From Luteibacter yeojuensis (GTDB taxonomy: Bacteria; Pseudomonadota; Gammaproteobacteria; Xanthomonadales; Rhodanobacteraceae), in assembly GCF_011742875.1 (NCBI RefSeq), contig NZ_JAAQTL010000004.1, positions 1 to 64,000 of the forward strand: 64,000 nt of DNA. Direction: 5' to 3'. This document shows positions 1 through 9,594 of the stretch, piece after piece. Below the pieces are notes generated by a model, which was not told where the DNA came from, did not search any database, and saw nothing but the letters and a program-made list of their open reading frames with translations. Position 1 is the stretch's first letter. Each line of letters starts with the position of its first letter. The translations under genes were made by a program, and so were the position numbers.

Positions 1-57
1 CTCAGCCTGCTTGATAAACCCGATGATCTGCTCGGTGGTGAAACGACTCTTCTTCAT
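1..57 (-). CDS. IS3-family transposase OrfA, N-terminal fragment (cut by window edge)
   Basis: Nineteen codons are visible, reading MKKSRFTTEQIIGFIKQAE, the very common N-terminus of IS3-family OrfA proteins, which carry a helix-turn-helix and bind the element ends. The ATG is at 57-55 on the minus strand. The gene runs off the left edge, so it cannot be judged intact. OrfB, normally made by frameshifting, would lie further left. Confidence 0.8.
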   Translation of the reverse strand, partial: MKKSRFTTEQIIGFIKQAE

Positions 58-120
58 ATCCGTCCTCGTGATTGACGGACTTTACAGCTTCATGTGGTAG
101 GGCTCAGTGGGGGCAGGTCA
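1..120 (-). mobile_element. End of an IS3-family insertion sequence
   Basis: The first 57 bases encode, on the minus strand, the start of an IS3-type OrfA transposase. About 60 bases beyond its start codon lies a plausible terminal inverted repeat, read inward from base 120 as TGACCTGCCCCCACTGAG. A TGA...TCA-type end and short leader before orfA fit IS3-family elements. The rest of the element lies left of the window, so the other end, the target duplication and the exact subgroup cannot be seen. Confidence 0.75.
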
Positions 121-254
121 GAGGCAGTATAGATTTCCGGCAGAGAAAGGTGGCTCAAGAGCCGTCACTGGTGTCCAGGCAAATCTTGAATCGAGGAATG
201 TCCCACAAGGAAGGTGGGAGAATAACGGCCATATCGATATAACACGGTGAAGCT

Positions 255-635
255 ATGAGAGCAGAATTGAAATCGATATCGAGCTCGGACGTAGACATGC
301 CGAGTTTTATACCCGCTGTCAGTGATCGTTTCGGGTTCTGGTGTCATGCTCGAATTGGAAGCCAGGGCAGTGACAGTGCCGATCTTTTTCAGTTCTGCAT
401 ATGTACGCCAGCTTGGCTGATTTCTGAACGGCTGTGCGGGAATCTCGCCAACGCTTCATTCGGTCGAAATCTCATTCTTGTGTTCTCTTACGACTTTAAT
501 GAGATAGTTGAATTGGTCGGATCATATGCTCAGTCATGCGAGGGAGATACATGGGATGAGATTGCGACGAAGCTAGCCCGGGTTGGTGAATGGGAATTCG
601 ATGACTATAAACACTATTCTCCGCAGAACCGATGA
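255..635 (+). CDS. Imm8-family immunity protein (orphan)
   Basis: A 126-residue protein with the hallmarks of Imm8, a family of immunity proteins for polymorphic toxins: an N-terminal AELKSI...DVDMPSFIP block, a central FCICTPAWL segment, FGRNLILVFSYDF, and a C-terminal SCEGDTWDEIATKLARVGEWEFDDY. Imm8 proteins are presumed to bind and neutralise a cognate nuclease-type toxin domain in the cytoplasm. No toxin gene is visible within the window; an IS3 end lies only 135 bases upstream. Base composition is clearly lower in GC than the chromosome to the right, which suggests transfer. The family call rests on remembered motif similarity, so it is good but not certain. Confidence 0.75.
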   Translation: MRAELKSISSSDVDMPSFIPAVSDRFGFWCHARIGSQGSDSADLFQFCICTPAWLISERLCGNLANASFGRNLILVFSYDFNEIVELVGSYAQSCEGDTWDEIATKLARVGEWEFDDYKHYSPQNR

Positions 636-691
636 GGAGTCTCTGGGCGACGCCCCTTGTCTTGTAAACCTTCCATAGGGATTGATCTGCA

Positions 692-1204
692 TTAGTCCAG
701 TTCACCCGAAATCACCAGCGGCGCCAAGTCATAGCCCATAGCGGCAGCCCGCTCCTTGAGCAAAGAGAACGTCGCCTCATCCATCCCCGGCGTACGCGAG
801 AGAATCCAAAGATACTTCCGCCCCGGCTCCCCAACCATCGCCCACCGATAATCATCGTCGAGAGCGATGACCCAATAGTCCGCCCACACCATGGGCAGCC
901 ACGACAGCCATTTCGGTGCGAAGCGCACTTCCAGCTTGCCCTGTGAAAACGGTTCCGGACGTCGCGCCACACCGTCGCTTGCGATGGCGGACCCATCGGC
1001 CGTGACGCATTCGTTGTGCACCGCAACGGTGCCATCGGCGCGGAGTGTGTAGGTGGCCGTGACCGGCCCTGTGCACTTGCGCTGGAAGTACATCGGCAGC
1101 CGGGCGATTTCATGCCACGTACCGGCATAGCGCTCGAGGTCGAGATGGCTGACGGGGGCGAGGGGCTGGGTGGCGATGGGGCCGGCCCTGGATGGTGCAG
1201 GCAT
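692..1204 (-). CDS. Lipocalin-family protein (Blc-like)
   Basis: A 170-residue protein with the lipocalin signature near its N-terminus, LERYAGTWHEIARLP, followed by a beta-rich body (VTATYTLRADGTVAVHNEC, YWVIALDDDYRWAMVGEP, YLWILSRTP) and the closing GYDLAPL motif. Bacterial Blc lipocalins bind lysophospholipids or fatty acids at the outer membrane. The start at 1204 was chosen because the upstream extension is low-quality sequence. Neither start gives a clear lipobox or signal peptide, unlike E. coli Blc, so location is uncertain. It is divergent from the gene at 1295. Confidence 0.85.
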   Translation of the reverse strand: MPAPSRAGPIATQPLAPVSHLDLERYAGTWHEIARLPMYFQRKCTGPVTATYTLRADGTVAVHNECVTADGSAIASDGVARRPEPFSQGKLEVRFAPKWLSWLPMVWADYWVIALDDDYRWAMVGEPGRKYLWILSRTPGMDEATFSLLKERAAAMGYDLAPLVISGELD

Positions 1205-1294
1205 GGCTGGATTCCGTGGGGACGACCCCCTACGATGCGCATGGGGAGTGAACCTCGTTTGAACCACGCCGTTGCGGTAGGGGGCCGCCACTGC

Positions 1295-1735
1295 ATGGAC
1301 ATGAATCCACTACATAGGCTCTGGCCGTTGCTCAGGCGGTTGCGCGAGCGCTTGGCTACGAGCGCGGCCGTGCGTTACGACCGGGATGCCGGGACCATTC
1401 TCTTCCACCCGAAGCGCTTCCGTCTGGAAGAGGTTCCGGCGGACAGCATCGTTCGTATCGAAGCGGGGAATCGCGACGATCTACCTGGCGTCGCCTGGGA
1501 AACGGTATTCCTGTTCTTTCATCTCGACGATGGCGAGGTGTTTGTCGTGTCCGAGCATGATCGCGGCTTTCTGGCGCTGGTGAACGATCTTCGTGTCTTC
1601 TTTCCGCGAATCGTCGATTGGAGGCAGGCTGTTCCTCCGGTGCCGTTCCAGCTGACGTCCGTCGATCTATGGGCGCGGCAAAAGCCGGGGGGTGGCGGCG
1701 ACTCAGGGAATCTGGACGCGGAGAGCGCGGCCTGA
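1295..1735 (+). CDS. Conserved hypothetical protein
   Basis: A 146-residue soluble protein starting MDMNPLHRLWPLLRRLRERL. The middle reads as a compact alternating strand pattern (ILFHPKRFRLEEVPADSIVRIEAGN, then TVFLFFHLDDGEVFVVSEHD) ending in a predicted helix (FLALVNDLRVFFPRIVDWRQAV). The C-terminal 25 residues are glycine- and acid-rich and probably disordered. No family is recognised. An alternative ATG lies two codons downstream at 1301. It is convergent with the hutD-dinG pair to its right, from which a short CCCTG-TCTTCG-CAGGG hairpin separates it. Confidence 0.6.
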   Translation: MDMNPLHRLWPLLRRLRERLATSAAVRYDRDAGTILFHPKRFRLEEVPADSIVRIEAGNRDDLPGVAWETVFLFFHLDDGEVFVVSEHDRGFLALVNDLRVFFPRIVDWRQAVPPVPFQLTSVDLWARQKPGGGGDSGNLDAESAA

Positions 1736-1784
1736 GGTTCGGCGCGAAGCAAGTCGCTGGGCCCTGTCTTCGCAGGGGCGACGA

Positions 1785-2333
1785 TCAGGTGTCGTTGCGT
1801 TTGATCCGCACCAGGAGCGCTGCCGCTTCATCAGCGAGTTCGATCTTGCAGGGGGCGGTAAGCGTGTCGCCGGGTGCGCACGCGACGCCGTCGACGACGG
1901 CGGTTCCGCGAGCCACGTGCAACAACGCCACATCGTCGGCTTCGAGCCGGTTCGGCCCGTAGACGACATTGATCGTGCCGCTGGCCTTTCCCCGTCGAAC
2001 CATCAGGTTGAAATCCCGTGTCGCTCCGCCGGCGAGCGTTACCTCGACGGCAGCTTCGCCTGGAAAGGCAAACGGCACGCAGGGTGTCGTCAACGCGTGT
2101 TCGTGTCCCGCATCCAGCGTCATCGTGAACCCGTCACCCTGGAGCAGCACGATGGTCCGGTCGACGCCGGGAAAGCGTGAAAACGGCGAAGCCGTGTCCA
2201 CGTCGGCGATGCTCGCGCGCCAGAGGAAATCGTCCATCGACGCTCCCGCCGGTTCGACCGCTATCTCGCGGGTCATGCCAAGCCCGTTCTTCCACGGCAC
2301 GGCTTTCAGGTCGTCGAATCGGAGGATGCTCAT
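1785..2333 (-). CDS. hutD: HutD-family cupin-like protein
   Basis: A 182-residue protein of the HutD/Ves family. It starts MSILRFDDLKAVPWKNGLGMTREIAVEP; the PWKNG.G.TREI motif is diagnostic, and the rest is a double-stranded beta-helix core (FSRFPGVDRTIVLLQGDG, DFNLMVRRG). HutD is associated with histidine utilisation in some bacteria, although its chemistry is unsettled. No other hut gene is nearby. Its ATG overlaps the dinG stop by four bases (ATGA), so it is probably translated by coupling from dinG. Confidence 0.88.
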   Translation of the reverse strand: MSILRFDDLKAVPWKNGLGMTREIAVEPAGASMDDFLWRASIADVDTASPFSRFPGVDRTIVLLQGDGFTMTLDAGHEHALTTPCVPFAFPGEAAVEVTLAGGATRDFNLMVRRGKASGTINVVYGPNRLEADDVALLHVARGTAVVDGVACAPGDTLTAPCKIELADEAAALLVRIKRNDT

Positions 2334-4426
2334 GCGACGCGCTCGATCTCGCGGGCGAAAGGAGGAAGCGCGCGAAGCATGCCCGTGCCGTAGCGCTTGG
2401 TGACGACGCGACGATCGAGCAACACGATCCGTCCCGTATCGGTTTCCGTGCGAATCAGGCGACCGCAGTACTGCGTAAGCAGCCGCGTGGCATCCGGCAC
2501 GCTTACTTCGATGAAGGGATTGCGGCCGCGCGATTCCAGCCATTCCGCATACGTGGCACCTACCGGATCGGTGGGCACCGCGAAGGGAAGCTGCGTGACC
2601 ACCACGGTCTCGCAGAGCTTGCCGGGAAGATCGAGGCCCTCGCCGAAGGAAGCGAGGCCGAACAGCGTGCTGCCCTTGCCGGCTTCGATATCCGCGCAGT
2701 GCTCCGCGATCAGCTGGGCCTTCGACAACGAGCCCTGCGCGCGTACCTTGCGCACGAATTCGATGGGAAGGATCTGCAACACGCGATCCAGCTTGGCGCG
2801 CGACGTGAACAGCACGAGGTTGCCGGCGTCCCAGTCGAGGTGCTTCGCCAGCCATTCGGAAACCTCGCGTGCGTGACCCTCGCGATCGTCCGGCAGCGTG
2901 TTCAGCGCAGGCACGGCGAGGGTGGCCTGTCGTTCCAGGTCGAAGGGCGAGGGCAGGCTGATCGTCACGGCTTCGTTGGGCAATCCCACCGAATCGGCGA
3001 AGCCGCGGAAATTTCCGCCGGCACTGAGCGTAGCCGACGTCATGACCACGGCGGACGCGTTGTCCCACAACACGCTTCGCAGCAAACCGCCGGCCGATAC
3101 CGCCGAGGCATGGCAAACCAGCTGTTGTTCCGGGGTCATGCTGACCCAGCGTGCGAGCGGCGGACCGTTCTCGCGATCGTCGGTCGACCACGCGTACCAA
3201 GTGCGCACCTGCCGGTCGAGGCGTTCCAGCGCCACGCCGAGTTCGCGCGACAGGGCTTCCTGCGTGGGACCGCCGGCCTCCATCTCCACGACGGTGCGGC
3301 GCACGGTGCGCAACCAGCGCTGGATGTCCTTCGTGATGAGGTGCAGGTGCTCCGCGTGCATCTTCCAGTTTTCCGGGAGCTGTCCGAGCGAGGCGCGGAA
3401 CACGGGCTCCGTCTCGCTCGACGAAGGCGTCCACGACATGCGGATCTCGCGCTCGATCTCCTCCAGCGCGTTCGACATCTCGAGCATCTTCTCGTCGCCG
3501 GCTTCCAGCGTCAGGTTGCCGATGCTTTCCTTGTCGGTGAGCGAATAGGCGCCGTGAATCTGGTTCTGCAGGCGGCCGATGCGGCGCACGGCCGTGGCGA
3601 GATGCACATCGGCAGCGCCGCGGTCGATCGCCTTGCCGGGCACGTGGTGGGCCTCGTCGAAGATGTACAGCGTCTCCTCCGGCTTGGGCAGGATCACGCC
3701 GCCAAAGGTGTCCTCGTCACGCGGCATCGTGAGGTCGGCGAGCACCAGGTCCTGGTTGGCGACCACGATGTCGGCTTCGCCGATGGCGCGGCGGGCGACG
3801 AAGAACGGGCACGCGGCGAACGCACCGCACTTCCGGCCGGTGCAGCCGCCGGCGCTCGTGGTGATCATGCCGCGCACGAGATCGGACAAGGGCTCGGGGC
3901 TCATGTCGATATCGCCGTTCCATTCGCGCGATTCGAACATCCTGCCCAGTTTCTCGATGGCCTTGGTGTCGCGTTCGGCCGGTGGCCGCGACCACAGCGC
4001 GAGGTCGGCGTCGAATTCGAAGCCGCTCTGCGCAGAAGGCTCGGCCCCTGCCATCCGCAGGTTGCGCGGGCAAAGGTAGCGAGCGCGACCCTTCGCGAGC
4101 GCGACCTTGGCCTCGACACTGCAAAGGCTGAGGTACTGGGGAATATCACGCTGGACCAGCTGCTCTTGGAGCGCGACCGTCGCCGTGGCGATCACCAGCT
4201 TCTTCTTCTGCGCCCGGGCCGCTTCGAGACCCGCGATGAGATAGGCCATCGATTTGCCGGTACCGGTGGGCGCCTCGATCACGGCGGCCCCAGCGGGTTC
4301 GGAGAGCGCCTTGGCCACCTCGGCGATCATCTTCAGCTGCGCGGCGCGACCGCGGAACCCCGCAAGGCCGTCCTTCAGCCGCGCATAGGCGGCGCGGATC
4401 GCGGCTTTGGTGTCGTCGGTGAGCAT
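2330..4426 (-). CDS. dinG: ATP-dependent DNA helicase DinG-type (XPD-like, Fe-S)
   Basis: A 698-residue superfamily 2 helicase. From this start, Walker A EAPTGTGKS lies at 51-59, four cysteines (119, 195, 200, 206) match the 4Fe-4S domain of DinG/XPD enzymes, and the DEAH box is at 257-260. The C-terminal half carries the usual ATSATL-type segment (VVMTSATLSAG), the LFTSRAKL segment and the GLASFGEGLDLPG motif. DinG unwinds 5'-3' and resolves R-loops and forks. ATG at 4426 gives the conserved MLTDDTKAAIRAAY start; another in-frame start lies seven codons upstream. It is the first gene of a pair with hutD. Confidence 0.93.
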   Translation of the reverse strand: MLTDDTKAAIRAAYARLKDGLAGFRGRAAQLKMIAEVAKALSEPAGAAVIEAPTGTGKSMAYLIAGLEAARAQKKKLVIATATVALQEQLVQRDIPQYLSLCSVEAKVALAKGRARYLCPRNLRMAGAEPSAQSGFEFDADLALWSRPPAERDTKAIEKLGRMFESREWNGDIDMSPEPLSDLVRGMITTSAGGCTGRKCGAFAACPFFVARRAIGEADIVVANQDLVLADLTMPRDEDTFGGVILPKPEETLYIFDEAHHVPGKAIDRGAADVHLATAVRRIGRLQNQIHGAYSLTDKESIGNLTLEAGDEKMLEMSNALEEIEREIRMSWTPSSSETEPVFRASLGQLPENWKMHAEHLHLITKDIQRWLRTVRRTVVEMEAGGPTQEALSRELGVALERLDRQVRTWYAWSTDDRENGPPLARWVSMTPEQQLVCHASAVSAGGLLRSVLWDNASAVVMTSATLSAGGNFRGFADSVGLPNEAVTISLPSPFDLERQATLAVPALNTLPDDREGHAREVSEWLAKHLDWDAGNLVLFTSRAKLDRVLQILPIEFVRKVRAQGSLSKAQLIAEHCADIEAGKGSTLFGLASFGEGLDLPGKLCETVVVTQLPFAVPTDPVGATYAEWLESRGRNPFIEVSVPDATRLLTQYCGRLIRTETDTGRIVLLDRRVVTKRYGTGMLRALPPFAREIERVA

Positions 4427-4492
4427 GGGCGGGGTACGGGAGGGCAAGGCAACCCTGCAAGGTTACCTTATCGACGTCTCACCCCACGAACC

Positions 4493-4780
4493 TCAGGCGT
4501 GGCGCCGGTTCATCCCCGCAGGCGGCGTGCCCGCGCCGGCCACCAGGCCGGCCACCACGTAGTTGTGTTCCGTCCACGTGCCGTCGGCTTGCTGAATGTG
4601 GATCTCCACGGGACGGCCGAGTTCGGCGGACAGGCCGGGTGCGATGGCCTCGGCGGCACCAAGAGCGGCCGCCTGCGAATCGTAGGGGCCGAGGAGGAGG
4701 GATGCCGCACGGCGCACGATCCACGGTCCCTGTGTCGATTCGCTGTACGGAATGAACAGTTGGGCGGAACTCGAAGCCAT
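4493..4780 (-). CDS. Small hypothetical protein
   Basis: A 95-residue protein, MASSSAQLFIPYSESTQGPW, with alternating short strands and one alanine-rich helix (DSQAAALGAAEAIAPGLSAEL), then EIHIQQADGTWTEHNYVVAG. The pattern resembles small DUF2188-like stress proteins in size only; no family is assigned. It lies 66 bases upstream of dinG on the same strand and could be co-transcribed with it. Codon usage fits the neighbouring genes. Confidence 0.6.
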   Translation of the reverse strand: MASSSAQLFIPYSESTQGPWIVRRAASLLLGPYDSQAAALGAAEAIAPGLSAELGRPVEIHIQQADGTWTEHNYVVAGLVAGAGTPPAGMNRRHA

Positions 4781-5039
4781 GGAACCCTCGCGAAGGCAGG
4801 TGTACCAGACGGACGAGGCCGCTGATGCGGCCCCTGGAGTGACGCTACGCCCGGTGGGCTAAAAAAGCCGTTAAGCCTTACGTGACAACGATTTACGGCC
4901 GACCTCGGCCCATCGGAAGCAGTCCGGCGAGTGAGTGTTGATGAGGCCGCTGGCTTCCATCCAGGCGAACGCCAAGCCTCGCCCCCATGCGCGTTCGGGT
5001 CTACCATCGCCCGCTTACCCTCCGAACAAGCGGGTTCCC

Positions 5040-5992
<953 letters not shown>

Positions 5993-5996
<4 letters not shown>

Positions 5997-6754
5997 ACCT
6001 CTACGCGATCCGCGCCATCTACCGCTTCGAGATGGCGCGCACGTTTCGCACGCTGATGCAGAGCATCGCCTCGCCGGTGCTCTCCACGTCGCTATACTTC
6101 GTCGTCTTCGGTGCCGCCATCGGCTCGCGCATGGGGGCGATAGACGGCGTGAGCTACGGCGCCTTCATCATTCCCGGCCTCATCATGCTTTCGTTGCTCA
6201 ACGAGAGCATTTCCAATGCGTCGTTCGGCATCTACATGCCGAAGTGGGCGGGCACGATCTACGAACTGCTCTCGGCGCCCGTGTCGTACGTGGAGGTGGT
6301 GCTGGGTTACGTGGGCGCGGCGGCGACGAAGTCGGTGATCCTCGGCTTGCTGATCCTGGTCACGGCACGGCTTTTCGTCGACTACGAGATCCTGCATCCC
6401 TTCTGGATGGTGGCCTTCCTGCTGCTCACCGCCGTCACCTTCAGCCTGTTCGGTTTCATCATCGGCCTGTGGGCCGACGACTTCCAGAAACTGCAGGTGG
6501 TGCCGCTGATGGTGATCACGCCGTTGACCTTCCTCGGCGGAAGCTTCTATTCCATTTCGATGCTTCCGCCGGTGTGGCAGAAGATCACGCTGTTCAATCC
6601 GGTGGTCTACCTGGTGAACGGTTTCCGCTGGAGTTTCTACGGCAAGGCGGACGTGGACGTCGTGGTCAGCGTGGGCGCCACGGTGGGCTTCCTGGTGATT
6701 TGTCTCGGCATCGTCTGGTGGATCTTCCGCACCGGGTGGAAGCTGAAGTCGTAG
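5993..6754 (+). CDS. ABC-2 type transporter, permease (YadH-like)
   Basis: A 253-residue inner-membrane protein with about six hydrophobic segments and the ABC-2 pattern: a cytoplasmic start [20 protein letters not shown], then the segment [19 protein letters not shown], the [13 protein letters not shown] motif and the [12 protein letters not shown] motif. These are characteristic of YadH/NodJ-like exporter subunits. It pairs with the upstream ATPase (ATGA overlap). A strong stem-loop at 6772-6795 follows and probably ends the transcript. Confidence 0.92.
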
Positions 6755-6771
6755 GCTCCGCCGAAGTCGCC

Positions 6772-6795
6772 GCGCCCCTGCCTTCGCAGGGGCGC
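6772..6795. terminator. Stem-loop between convergent genes
   Basis: A perfect nine-base-pair stem, GCGCCCCTG and CAGGGGCGC around CCTTCG, lies between the convergent permease and DUF1993 genes. The UUCG-like loop would be very stable. No clear T-run follows on either strand, so intrinsic termination is possible but unproven. Confidence 0.5.
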
Positions 6796-6801
6796 AGTGA
6801 T

Positions 6802-7308
6802 TCACGGCTTGCCCATGTAATCCATCTTGCCCAGCGCCACGCCCGCGCCGCGCAGGATCGCGTAGGCCGTGGTCGAGTGGAAGAACACGTTCGGCAGCAC
6901 GAAGGCGAGCAGATAATCCTGGCCGCGGAAGTGCATTTCGCCCGAGCGCAGCGGCAGGACGATATCGCGGTCTTCGCTGCCGTCGATGTCTTGGGGCTTG
7001 AACTGCTTGAGCATGCCGACGACGGTCTCGATGCGTTTCTGCAGATCGTCGAACGTCGTTTCGTTGTCTTCCATCTTCGGCACGTCCTTGCCGGCGAGAC
7101 GGTAGGCGGCACCCTTCGCCATATCCGTCGCGATCTGCACCTGGCGGGCCAGCGGGAACATGTCCGGGGTAATGCGCGTATGCAGCATCACCTCGTGGGC
7201 GATGTTCTTCTCGGCGGCGTGCGCCGCGCCCTTGGCCAGCACGCCGGACAGGTTGGTCAGCGCGCGGACGAGGACGGGTACGCAGGTCTGGTACATGGAG
7301 ATGGACAT
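6802..7308 (-). CDS. DUF1993-family protein
   Basis: A 168-residue protein of the DUF1993 family: MSISMYQTCVPVLVRALTNL at the start, the segment HTRITPDMFPLARQVQIATDMAKG, and a conserved C-terminal LPNVFFHSTTAYAILRGAG. The fold is predicted to be a four-helix bundle of the DinB/YfiT type. No catalytic role is established for the family. It is convergent with the ABC exporter, with a hairpin in between, and divergent from the VIT-family gene. Confidence 0.88.
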   Translation of the reverse strand: MSISMYQTCVPVLVRALTNLSGVLAKGAAHAAEKNIAHEVMLHTRITPDMFPLARQVQIATDMAKGAAYRLAGKDVPKMEDNETTFDDLQKRIETVVGMLKQFKPQDIDGSEDRDIVLPLRSGEMHFRGQDYLLAFVLPNVFFHSTTAYAILRGAGVALGKMDYMGKP

Positions 7309-7412
7309 GGGGTCGTGGGCTCTTGTCGTGATTGGCGGCCCGCGGGCCGCGGCGCCGTATTGTGCGGTGTCGTGGCTCGCGCGTCGACGCCCGTCCCGGT
7401 AGGATCGGCGGC

Positions 7413-8117
7413 ATGATCTTGCGAATCCGCCACCGGGAACGCCATCGCCTCGACCGCATCGGCTGGCTTCGCGCCGCCGTGCTCGGCGCCAACGACGGCA
7501 TCCTGTCCACGGCGAGTCTTCTGGTCGGCGTCGCCTCGGCACCGCAGGCGAGGCCATCCGACATCATGATCGCCGGCGTGGCGGGCCTCGTGGCGGGCGC
7601 CATGTCGATGGCGGCGGGCGAGTACGTCTCCGTGAGTTCGCAGGCCGACAGCGAGCAGGCCGAGCTGGCGCGCGAGTTGCACGAATTGCGCGAGGACCCG
7701 AAGGGCGAGCACAAGGAACTGACCGAGATCTACGTTCGCCGGGGACTGGATCGCGAGCTGGCCGATCGCGTGGCGGAGCAATTGATGGCCCACGACGCGC
7801 TCGGGGCCCATGCGCGCGACGAGCTGGGGCTGTCGGTCACGACGGCGGCACGTCCGCTGCAAGCCGCCGCCGCATCGGCGATGAGCTTCGCCAGCGGCGC
7901 GATCCTCCCGATCCTGGCGGTCCTCCTGTCGACAAGAAACCTGGCGGTGCCTGTCACCGTGGGTGTGTCGCTGCTGGGCCTGGCGATCCTCGGCGCGGCT
8001 TCCGCCGGCATGGCAGGGGCTTCGGTGCCGCGCGGCGTCGCGCGCGTATTGTTGTGGGGCGCGCTGGCCATGGCGTTTACCGCGGTGGTGGGGCGCCTGT
8101 TCGGCGTCGCCGCATAG
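7413..8117 (+). CDS. VIT1/CCC1-family membrane transporter
   Basis: A 234-residue protein of the VIT/CCC1 family, whose eukaryotic members move Fe2+ or Mn2+ into vacuoles. The diagnostic stretch WLRAAVLGANDGILSTASLL lies near the N-terminus, with MSMAAGEYVSVSSQADSE following. A charged cytoplasmic helical region (EHKELTEIYVRRGLDRELADRVAEQLM) corresponds to the metal-binding segment, and three C-terminal membrane segments complete it. The start at 7413 gives the family's usual HRxxRxGWLRAAVLG N-terminus. Manganese or iron efflux is inferred from the family. Confidence 0.88.
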   Translation: MILRIRHRERHRLDRIGWLRAAVLGANDGILSTASLLVGVASAPQARPSDIMIAGVAGLVAGAMSMAAGEYVSVSSQADSEQAELARELHELREDPKGEHKELTEIYVRRGLDRELADRVAEQLMAHDALGAHARDELGLSVTTAARPLQAAAASAMSFASGAILPILAVLLSTRNLAVPVTVGVSLLGLAILGAASAGMAGASVPRGVARVLLWGALAMAFTAVVGRLFGVAA

Positions 8118-8132
8118 CTCGGTGGGCGCGAT

Positions 8133-8162
8133 TCCGCAGGAGCCGCTAAGCGACTCCTGCGG
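8133..8162. terminator. Inverted repeat between convergent genes
   Basis: CCGCAGGAG and CTCCTGCGG flank CCGCTAAGCGA, forming a stem between the convergent VIT-family and diguanylate cyclase genes. It is a short relative of the GGAGCC palindromes elsewhere in the window. No T-tract is present, so it may be a repeat rather than a true terminator. Confidence 0.4.
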
Positions 8163-8171
8163 GAGTGGATC

Positions 8172-9536
8172 TCAGCCTGCGACGCAGCGGTTGCGACCGC
8201 CGTTCTTGGCCGTGTAGAGGGCGAGGTCGGCGCGATCGAACACCGACTGCGGCGTGTCGCCCGGCTGGAACTGGGCAAGGCCGATGGATGCCGTGACGCG
8301 TACCGGCTGCCGGCTCGCGTGGAAGGCGAGGTGCTGGATCTTGCCGCGCAGGCGCTCGCACACCTGCAACGACTCGGCTTCGTCCGCGCCGTCGAAGATC
8401 ACGATGAATTCCTCGCCCCCGTAGCGCGCCACGAAATCGCACGGGCGCACATGCTTCAGCAGTGCCTGGCCGATGATGCGCAGGACGGCGTCGCCCGCCG
8501 TGTGGCCGTAGGTGTCGTTGATGCTCTTGAAGTGGTCGATGTCGATCGCCGCGATGCCGAGCGGACGGGAGGTGGCCTGCCAACTCTCGAAAGCCGCTTC
8601 GATGCGCTTCTCGTAGGCGAGGCGGTTGGGCATGCCGATCATCGTGTCGGTCTGCGCGAGTTCGTGCTCGCGTTCGAGCGACCGCTGCAGGGTGTTGCGC
8701 TCGGTTTCCAGCTGTTCGATGCGCTGGCGCATCTTTTCGGCGCGTTCGCGATAGGCGGTGAGACGCGCGCCCTCGCGGTCGCGGAAATCGCGGAAGCAGA
8801 GCGCGATGGTCTCCAGGCTGTGGTTCACGCGCTCGCGCAGTTCGTGCGCGTCGTCGATCTCGAGCGCGGCCTCGCTGAGCAGGCGCATCTCGTGCGCCAC
8901 CGAGGCGTCCAGCGCCTGTCCGTTCGACTCGCCGGTGGACTGGTCGGCCAGCTCGCGCGACATGTACTGGCTCATCTCGTCGAGACGGCCGGTGACGTGG
9001 CGGAGCACCACCTGCAAGGCGTCGATCTCGCGCTGCAGGCCGATGCGCTGTTCGTTGATCAGGTCGGCCAGGCGGTCGCCGCAGGCCGCGAGGGCGACGA
9101 GGTCGCCGGCATCCGCCACCTGGTGGCGCAGGTCGTGCGCACGGTCCGCCAGGCGCGGCAGGACCACGATGCGATCCACCAGCCGGCTGAGCGACGACTG
9201 CACGGACGAGCCGTGCTCCGTCCGCTGCGGGCGGCCGATGGAGATCGAGCGCTCCTGGTAGGTGGCGATCGGCTGCTCGCCCAGTGCCTGGATCGCTTCG
9301 GCCAGGCCGTTTACCAGCGGCTCCAGGGCAAGCGGCTCCATCGGCCCCGACAGGGCGGCCGAGAGGCGTTCGATATGGGGATCCACGCGGTCGTGCGCGC
9401 CGTGGGCGACACGGCCGAGGCAACCTACCAGCTGGCGAAGGAGCGATTCCGCGGTGCGCCATTGCGCCTCTTCACGGGTCATCCGCTCCACGGCTTCGTG
9501 ATACTTGCTTTCCCAGAGCTGGTTGTCCAAACGCAC
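8172..9536 (-). CDS. Diguanylate cyclase (GGDEF domain, cytoplasmic)
   Basis: A 454-residue protein without membrane segments. Residues 1 to about 285 are helical, with probable coiled coil just before the catalytic domain (MRQRIEQLETERNTLQRSL). The GGDEF domain follows, with the active-site motif GGEEF at 373-377 and an intact inhibitory I-site RPCD at 364-367, five residues before it. It should make c-di-GMP from two GTP with product inhibition. No EAL domain is present. The N-terminal region is not recognised as a named sensor. A PilZ gene at 29066 could be one c-di-GMP target, but it is not linked. Confidence 0.92.
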   Translation of the reverse strand: MRLDNQLWESKYHEAVERMTREEAQWRTAESLLRQLVGCLGRVAHGAHDRVDPHIERLSAALSGPMEPLALEPLVNGLAEAIQALGEQPIATYQERSISIGRPQRTEHGSSVQSSLSRLVDRIVVLPRLADRAHDLRHQVADAGDLVALAACGDRLADLINEQRIGLQREIDALQVVLRHVTGRLDEMSQYMSRELADQSTGESNGQALDASVAHEMRLLSEAALEIDDAHELRERVNHSLETIALCFRDFRDREGARLTAYRERAEKMRQRIEQLETERNTLQRSLEREHELAQTDTMIGMPNRLAYEKRIEAAFESWQATSRPLGIAAIDIDHFKSINDTYGHTAGDAVLRIIGQALLKHVRPCDFVARYGGEEFIVIFDGADEAESLQVCERLRGKIQHLAFHASRQPVRVTASIGLAQFQPGDTPQSVFDRADLALYTAKNGGRNRCVAG

Positions 9537-9594
9537 GCTCCGACCGTCGCGTCAGTTGCCAATCCGGGGCACATCATACGATGAAGTTTGCGGA

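Noticed and set aside
2177..4825. An 882-codon plus-strand frame opposite dinG
   Set aside because: Antisense shadow of a clear helicase; composition is biased and it has no motif.
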